Below, one piece after another: positions 59,463-64,000 of a stretch of DNA of 64,000 bases. Each line of letters begins with the position of its first letter. The first letter of the stretch is position 1. The notes below the pieces were generated by a model. It saw only the letters and a program-made list of their open reading frames with translations. It made no database searches and was not told the origin of the DNA. This DNA is from Eubacterium sp. (GTDB taxonomy: Bacteria; Bacillota; Clostridia; Peptostreptococcales; Anaerovoracaceae). A program made the position numbers and the translations under genes. Where the stretch lies: positions 24,755 to 88,754 of the forward strand of contig JAFWHX010000010.1 in NCBI GenBank assembly GCA_017533915.1. The letters run 5' to 3'.

Positions 59463-59554
59463 TATAATATTAATAGAGTTAGTTTTTGCTAACTCGATGG
59501 ATCAAGCCTCCTAAGGAGGCTTTTTGATAGCATGTGAGTTAGTTATAACTAACT
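59463..59554 (+). promoter_or_regulatory. promoter, terminator and two GTTAG-type palindromes without a regulator gene
   Basis: TATAAT (59463-59468) is followed by GAGTTAG-N6-CTAACTC (59476-59495), a terminator AAGCCTCCT-A-AGGAGGCTT plus T run (59504-59525) and a perfect 18-bp palindrome AGTTAGTTA/TAACTAACT (59537-59554). Such TTAGTTA sites are typical of MarR-type operators. No MarR gene is in the window; the region precedes the methyltransferase and MATE genes. Confidence 0.55.
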
Positions 59555-59651
59555 AATAGCGACGGTTATGGTCATGTAAGTATCACCACAGATGATCTGC
59601 TGCAGGAAGTAGAAGAATATGCGGAGTAGGGTAATAATAAGGAGGAACGAC

Positions 59652-60275
59652 ATGGGACTGTTTAAGAAGTTTGTAAGCCAGACCAGAAAGCCGGAAGGCT
59701 TTCTCGGAAAAATGATGCTGAACGGGATGAACTCCGGACATGCAAAGATGGCAGACTGGGGATTCAGCCATCTGCCGGCGATAAAACCTGCTGAGATCGC
59801 TGATCTTGGCTGCGGCGGCGGACGCAACGCGGGCGAGTTATTGAAAAAGTACCCCGGCGCGCATGTTACTGCGATAGATTATTCAGACCTTTCTGTAAAG
59901 AAAGCTGCGGAGTATAATAAAGATATGATCGCTAAAGGGCGCTGCACTGTAGAGCAGGGTGATGTTTCGGATCTCAGGCTCGCGGCAGGATCCCTTGATT
60001 TGGCAACGGCTTTTGAGACCATATACTTCTGGCCGGGACTGGAGAAATGCTTTGCTCAGGTAGCAAAAACACTGAGGCCGGGCGGATACTTCATGATCTG
60101 CAATGAATCTGATGGTACAGATGAGACAAGTCTCAAATTCGAGAAGATCATAGACGGTATGAAAAACTACACTATAGACGATATTGAAACTGCATTGAAG
60201 AAAGCAGGCTTTTCAGAGACTAAGGCGGATCATCACAAGAGCAGGCCGTGGATCACGGTTGTGGCAAGAAAGTAG
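59652..60275 (+). CDS. class I SAM-dependent methyltransferase
   Basis: 207 residues from ATG 59652 (AAGGAGGAACGAC). Motif I IADLGCGGGRNAGELL, then VTAIDYSDLSVKKA, GDVSDLRLAAGSLDLATAFETIYFW and LRPGGYFMICNE. The N-terminal RKPEGFLGKMMLNGMNSGHAKMADW is shared by a group of clostridial methyltransferases of unknown substrate. Upstream of and probably cotranscribed with the MATE gene. Confidence 0.9.
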   Translation: MGLFKKFVSQTRKPEGFLGKMMLNGMNSGHAKMADWGFSHLPAIKPAEIADLGCGGGRNAGELLKKYPGAHVTAIDYSDLSVKKAAEYNKDMIAKGRCTVEQGDVSDLRLAAGSLDLATAFETIYFWPGLEKCFAQVAKTLRPGGYFMICNESDGTDETSLKFEKIIDGMKNYTIDDIETALKKAGFSETKADHHKSRPWITVVARK

Positions 60276-60310
60276 AGAATACAGCTTTATTGCATTGAGC
60301 GGAGTCTGTA

Positions 60311-61624
60311 ATGCACTATCTTTATGACAGGAAACAACTCATGGATATGGTCGTGCCTCTTGTTGCTGAGCAGGTCCTGCTCGTGCTTGTCGGCATGGCT
60401 GATGTTCTTATGGTCTCTACACTTGGAAAGGAAGCCGTATCCGGAGTATCTCTTGTCGATTCTATCAATAATCTGATAATACAGGTGCTGTTCTCGATGA
60501 CCGCCGGCGGGACTGTGGTATGTGCGAGATTTCTTGGCGCGAAGGCGCATCAGGAAGCTGAGCGGTCTGCGGGGCAGCTTCTTTTTATTACGACGCTGGG
60601 CACTCTTGCTCTCGCAGCAACACTCATTCTTGGAAACAGAAGCATATTGATGCTGATCTTTGGCAGTGCTGAAGAAGATGTTCTGGACAATGCGGTTACA
60701 TATCTGTATCTGACATCTTTATCGCTACCATTTATGGCGCTGTATAATTCAGGAGCATCGATCTTCAGGGCACAGGGCAACACCCGTGTATCGATGTTGG
60801 TGTCTCTGGCCATGAATGTTATAAATATAAGCGGTAATGCTGTCTGCATCTTCGGGCTTGGTATGGGAGTAGAAGGGGTAGGTATACCTACTGTAGTATC
60901 CAGAATGATCGCTGCCGGATCGATTGTTTTTCTTCTGAACAGTAAAAAGAACGGAGTTCATATCAGACGTGAAACAGTAATAAGACCTGATACATTGATC
61001 ATATGGCGGATATTAACTATTGGTATCCCGAACAGTATGGAGAGCGCTCTTTTTGATACAGGCAAGCTGATCATTCAGAGCCTGGTCGTTACGTTAGGAA
61101 CGAGCGCGACAGCGGCGTTTGCTGTTGCATCCAATCTGGTGACCTGGCTCTATCTTCCGGGAAATGCTATTGGCGCCGCTCTTATAACGATCGTGGCGCA
61201 GTGCTTTGGTGCACGTGAATACAAGCAGGCGAAAATGTATACCAGGAAGATGATACTGGTCAATTATGGGATGCTTGCTGTTATTTGTTCAGCGCTTATT
61301 ATCGGATGTCAGTTCTGGGTAGGCCTTTACAGCTTGACCGGAGAAACAGCAGTGATGGCTGAGAAGCTTCTTACGGCTCATGCGCTGGCGATGTTGGTAT
61401 GGCCGCTGGCATTCATATTGCCGTACTATTTCAGGGCATCGGGAAGAGCTGTGTTCACGATGGCAGTCGCTGTAATATCCATGTGGCTCTTCCGTGTAGG
61501 GCTTGCCTATCTATTTGTGGAAGTAATGGATAAGGATGTGCTCTGGGTCTGGTACGCGATGTTCATTGACTGGATATGCAGAATGATAGTGTTCTTATCA
61601 GTGTTTAAAGGAAAAGGAGAATGA
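60311..61624 (+). CDS. MATE family efflux transporter
   Basis: 437 residues, twelve helices in two halves. Typical blocks: VAEQVLLVLVGMADVLMVSTLG near the start, FSMTAGGTVVCARFLGA, and VEGVGIPTVVSRMIAAG. It exports cationic drugs or metabolites using Na+ or H+. The stop is three bases before the HMA gene. Confidence 0.93.
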   Translation: MHYLYDRKQLMDMVVPLVAEQVLLVLVGMADVLMVSTLGKEAVSGVSLVDSINNLIIQVLFSMTAGGTVVCARFLGAKAHQEAERSAGQLLFITTLGTLALAATLILGNRSILMLIFGSAEEDVLDNAVTYLYLTSLSLPFMALYNSGASIFRAQGNTRVSMLVSLAMNVINISGNAVCIFGLGMGVEGVGIPTVVSRMIAAGSIVFLLNSKKNGVHIRRETVIRPDTLIIWRILTIGIPNSMESALFDTGKLIIQSLVVTLGTSATAAFAVASNLVTWLYLPGNAIGAALITIVAQCFGAREYKQAKMYTRKMILVNYGMLAVICSALIIGCQFWVGLYSLTGETAVMAEKLLTAHALAMLVWPLAFILPYYFRASGRAVFTMAVAVISMWLFRVGLAYLFVEVMDKDVLWVWYAMFIDWICRMIVFLSVFKGKGE

Positions 61625-61627
61625 CAA

Positions 61628-61885
61628 ATGATAAAGACAACTTTGAAGATCGAGGGTATGATGTGCAGCATGTGTGAGTCACATGTCAGTGAGACGATAC
61701 GTAAAACTGTACCGACTGCAAAGAAAATAACTGCTTCACGGCGTAAAGGAGAAGCTTCATTCCTGACAGAATCGGCGGTCGATGGTGATCTGCTGAAAGC
61801 TGCGATCAGCGAGACGGGATATACATGCCTGGGTATAGAATCTGAGCCATACGAAAAGAAGGGCTTCTTCTGGAAATTGTGGTGA
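61628..61885 (+). CDS. heavy-metal-associated (HMA) domain protein
   Basis: 85 residues, GGAGA upstream. Beta-alpha-beta-beta-alpha-beta HMA fold with the metal-binding GMMCSMCESHV (CxxC) and a hydrophobic last helix GFFWKLW. Such free-standing domains act as copper chaperones. No copper ATPase is adjacent; coupling to the MATE gene (3 bp gap) is unusual. Confidence 0.88.
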   Translation: MIKTTLKIEGMMCSMCESHVSETIRKTVPTAKKITASRRKGEASFLTESAVDGDLLKAAISETGYTCLGIESEPYEKKGFFWKLW

Positions 61886-61959
61886 GTTGAGCGAGGTATC
61901 AATAACCATGGCTTTTGGAACGGCTGTTTTTAGAGGGAATTGTCAGTCTATCTACAAAG

Positions 61960-62102
61960 TGATATAATAACTATATGCAATTATAGGTATGGACTATATA
62001 TTCTGTCCTCGGGAAGGGGTGTATACATAAGCTGGAATTGCTCCAGGACAGAAATAGGGGGATGCCATTATATTTATTAATAGCTGCTTATAAGGCAGCT
62101 GA
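61960..62102 (+). promoter_or_regulatory. promoter and structured leader of the Pro/Glu-rich membrane protein gene
   Basis: Extended -10 TGA-TATAAT (61960-61968). The roughly 145-base leader can fold: TTCTGTC (62001) with GACAGAA (62047), CTGG with CCAG inside, and a last hairpin AGCTGC/GCAGCT just before the ribosome site AAAGGAAG. I do not recognise a known riboswitch class. Confidence 0.4.
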
Positions 62103-62115
62103 AAGGAAGTGTATT

Positions 62116-62523
62116 ATGGATAACGAAGAATTGGTAAAGCAGGACGAGCAGGCTCCAGAGGAAGACGCCGTCGTTGAAGAAGCAGTTGAAAAGGCAGAAG
62201 AGTCCGTAAGTGAGCCTGAGCCTGTACAGGCAGAAGCACCGCAGCCAGCTCCAGAACCAGTAGAAGCACCGCAGCCGGCTCAGCCGCAGTACACAGAACC
62301 GGCACCGGTACAGCAGCCAAAAGGATCATCTTTTGGATGGGCAGTATTAGGATTTTTCATTCCGATCGTAGGTCTTATTCTGTTCCTCGTATGGGGCAAA
62401 ACGAGGCCTGAGGACGCAAAGGCAGCTGGAAAAGGCGCGCTGATCAGTGTTATTATCAGTGTTGTTGCTTATGCACTCATGATGTGCGCGGCCGGTGCGG
62501 CAATGATGCAGTCCGGTATGTAA
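62116..62523 (+). CDS. small membrane protein with Pro/Glu-rich N-terminus
   Basis: 135 residues from ATG 62116 (AAAGGAAG). The first 75 residues are acidic, rich in Glu, Pro, Ala and Gln (EAPQPAPEPVEAPQPAQPQ type). Then come two membrane helices: SFGWAVLGFFIPIVGLILFLVW and GALISVIISVVAYALMMCAAG. The hydrophobic part resembles short firmicute proteins of unknown function that carry a proline-rich cytoplasmic arm. Confidence 0.75.
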   Translation: MDNEELVKQDEQAPEEDAVVEEAVEKAEESVSEPEPVQAEAPQPAPEPVEAPQPAQPQYTEPAPVQQPKGSSFGWAVLGFFIPIVGLILFLVWGKTRPEDAKAAGKGALISVIISVVAYALMMCAAGAAMMQSGM

Positions 62524-62570
62524 AACATTGAGCAGCTAGTCAAGAGTAAACAAAGCGATAAGATTAGCAC

Positions 62571-62595
62571 AGGGAGGCGTTTCAGCCTCCCTTTT
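62571..62595 (+). terminator. Rho-independent terminator
   Basis: GGGAGGC and GCCTCCC around GTTTCA, then TTTT. Confidence 0.85.
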
Positions 62596-62649
62596 ACGTG
62601 GATCTTTTTGCTTATGCTGCAAAGTGTGATTGACAAAGTTGTGACGGAT

Positions 62650-63216
62650 GCTTGTTGCCAACAGACATACTGGCCACAAACTGGTGGGGCCATCGGGCTG
62701 GAACCTGGGAAAGATGTGGAGGTCGATACTTCGATTCAGTTCAATATGATGGCAGGCGCTTTTTCAGGAGGGTCTGGAGATTACGTGACTTTATTCGAGC
62801 CGACGGCAACTGAGATCGAAGGAGAAGGCAAAGGTTTTGTGCTTGCATCCGTAGGTGAAGAGAGTGGGGAGATCCCATATACTACATTCTTTTCCATGCA
62901 GAATTATCTTTCCTCTAATGATTAGACGATAAGGAAATTCACTGCTGCACTTTCAAAAGGGCAGAAATGGGTAGCCGAGCACGATGCATCTGAAGTTGCC
63001 AAGGTAATTCAGCCTCAGTTCGCTGACAGCACAGAAGAGATACTTACCAGCGTAGCCCAGCGATATAAAGATATCGATGCATGGAATGATTCACTGGTCA
63101 TGAAAGAAGAGTCTTTCGAGAGACTGCAGACTGTAATGGAAGAAGCTGGCGAGCTTAAGAGACATGTAGATTTTGATGATCTGATCGATAATTCGTGGGC
63201 AAACGCAGTGGAATAG
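62650..63216 (+). pseudogene. decayed ABC-transporter substrate-binding protein (NMT1/SsuA-like), C-terminal half
   Basis: One frame carries VDTSIQFNMMAGAF, GDYVTLFEPTATEIE, VASVGEESGEIPYTTFFSMQNYL, then a TAG at 62923-62925, and continues in the same frame as TIRKFTAALSKGQKWVAEHD to DDLIDNSWANAVE-stop at 63216. This is the second lobe and C-terminus of a nitrate/sulfonate/thiamine-precursor-type binding protein. The N-terminal lobe, signal and lipobox are missing, and the body is interrupted by the in-frame stop. The original gene must have been about twice as long. Confidence 0.8.
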
Positions 63217-63343
63217 ATATCAGATTGAGGTCGTTGAAGATATCGTACGACAGACGGACAATAAAAAAACGATGAAACTCCAACGGTTTAATGGCAGAGT
63301 CCACCGGAATACCTCACGACGCTCCGGCCCTTTCGAGTTCTCT

Positions 63344-63601
63344 TTGTGGCCGACAAATCAAGAACTCACAATTTCGGCCACGATTTCCAGCAAAATCTTT
63401 CGCGCGGGCCACAAATACAGCCTCTACAGCCATTATTTGTGGCCGAAGAATCAAGAACTCACAATTTCGGCCACGATTTCCAGCAAAACCTTTCTCGCAG
63501 GCCACAAATACAGCCTCTACAGCCATTATTTGTGGCCGAAGAATCAAGAACTCACAATTTCGGCCATGATTTCCAGCAAAACCTTTCGCGCGGACCACAG
63601 A
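63344..63601 (+). repeat. array B: three 93-bp repeats with GTGGCCGAA hairpins
   Basis: TTGTGGCCG starts units at 63344, 63437 and 63530, exactly 93 bp apart. Each holds GTGGCCGAA with TTCGGCCAC, and GGCCACAAATA with TATTTGTGGCC across the unit border (11-bp arms). The core CCAGCAAAACCT and the motif ATACAGCCTCT also occur in array A (minus strand), in the same order. No gene lies in 63217-63860; long open frames here are a result of the 93-bp period. Confidence 0.92.
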
Positions 63602-63822
63602 ACTGCATCATCCCATTGCAGGATAGAGGGCACGGGACTTCACAGATTTGCTGCACAAATCTGTCGTTCTGTGCCTCCTTATTCATCCGGCTTGCTCGCT
63701 TCGCTGTCCTGAATTGCACTGCGTTTCCAGATTCGTGTAACTCATCTGTCTCCGCGCAATTCAGGCTCGGGACTTTCTCACCCGCTCCGCAGGTTCGAGC
63801 CCCGAATCTCATGGCCTCAGAT

Positions 63823-63860
63823 AAAGAAAAAGAGATGCCAAATGGCATCTCTTTTTCTTT
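63823..63860. terminator. bidirectional terminator
   Basis: AAAGAAAAAGAGATGCCA and its exact complement around AA, 18-bp arms with A and T runs. It lies just downstream of the tRNA-Ser 3' end on the minus strand. Confidence 0.9.
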
Positions 63861-63886
63861 GGCGGAGGGCACGGGACTCGAACCCG
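63860..63886 (-). other. 3' end of a tRNA-Ser: T-arm, acceptor strand and CCA (probable attachment site)
   Basis: On the minus strand CGGGTTCGAGTCCCG (T-arm) runs into TGCCCTCCG and CCA; the discriminator G and the GCCCTCC acceptor fit tRNA-Ser. The sequence 5' of it (higher coordinates) is not a serine variable arm or anticodon arm, so only the 3' third of the tRNA is present. That is the normal appearance of the distal att site of an element integrated in a tRNA gene; the element and the restored tRNA would lie beyond 64000. Confidence 0.7.
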
Positions 63887-63964
63887 ACTTTTGCGATGGC
63901 TGGAACCGTTGAAAATACTGGGATACAACGATTGGTAAAAATGAGTGTGTTCAAGAGTGTGTTC

Positions 63965-63992
63965 AAAAAAAGTCCCGCGGGACTCTTTTTTT
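63965..63992. terminator. bidirectional terminator at window edge
   Basis: AGTCCCGCGGGACT palindrome flanked by A and T runs. Just before it, GAGTGTGTTCAA occurs twice in a row, as repeats near an attachment site often do. Confidence 0.8.
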
Positions 63993-64000
63993 ATACTCAT

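Noticed and set aside
63640-63820. Second tRNA-like segment (GGTTCGAGCCCC)
   Set aside because: The stem arms around the TTCGAGC loop do not pair on either strand, and no acceptor stem or anticodon arm can be built.
63272-63912. Plus-strand frames of 146 and 188 codons over array B
   Set aside because: Open only because of the 93-bp repeat; they run through a terminator and the tRNA fragment.

Overview
The window looks like a chromosomal segment of an anaerobic, low-to-moderate GC member of the Clostridia. The evidence is the gene content: arginine deiminase, clostridial-type cellulose synthase with PilZ, TIGR01906/DUF1461 and Pr6Pr membrane proteins, a ferredoxin-type aldo/keto reductase, a LUD-domain protein, many Ig-like/FN3 surface proteins, strong AGGAGG ribosome binding sites and some TTG/GTG starts. 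I cannot name the genus. No rRNA, CRISPR array, insertion sequence or complete phage is visible. One tRNA-Glu is present, and the 3' end of a tRNA-Ser lies at the right edge.

Layout. 1-5.7 kb: exopolysaccharide operon (5'-truncated CotH-like kinase, MBOAT O-acyltransferase, AlgJ/AlgX-like protein, cellulose-synthase-like glycosyltransferase with PilZ). 5.8-9.6 kb: arginine deiminase, a TIGR00300/ornithine-cyclodeaminase-type protein, an acetyltransferase and a lipoprotein. 9.9-17.2 kb: envelope glycosylation genes (ATP-grasp, GT2, WecE aminotransferase, YfhO-type membrane protein). 17.4-23.2 kb: a secreted FN3/NlpC-like protein, small conserved proteins and a HerA/DUF853 ATPase. 23.2-27.4 kb: a tightly overlapping five-gene unit (HprK-like kinase, PqqD/RRE protein, soluble signal-peptidase-like protein, ABC exporter, nucleotidyltransferase). 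It resembles a lasso-peptide locus with the precursor, transglutaminase-like protease and cyclase missing, and is my best candidate for an undescribed system. 27.5-36.7 kb: AI-2E-type exporter, hipBA, an M13 peptidase lipoprotein, a surface protein, tRNA-Glu, thrC and a K+ channel. 37-48.8 kb: a nuclease-like gene beside a 93-bp repeat array, redox genes, a degraded sensor gene, sugar kinase, CPBP protease and acylphosphatase. 48.9-57.7 kb: LysR divergon and a 1407-residue subtilase. 57.8-62.5 kb: an unusual NnrE-MsrA fusion with free-Met-(R)-sulfoxide reductase, then methyltransferase, MATE and HMA genes. 62.6-64 kb: a decayed ABC substrate-binding protein gene, a 93-bp repeat array and a tRNA-Ser 3' fragment, probably one end of an integrated element.

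Two genome-scale oddities stand out. First, three separate intergenic arrays share an exact 93-bp period, a common core and array-specific hairpin arms, which suggests one undescribed repeat family. Second, several genes are followed by short tandem copies of their own 3' end. These copies re-encode the C-terminal residues and stop codon, in places with only synonymous changes. Almost every long intergenic gap also holds its own unrelated short tandem repeat.
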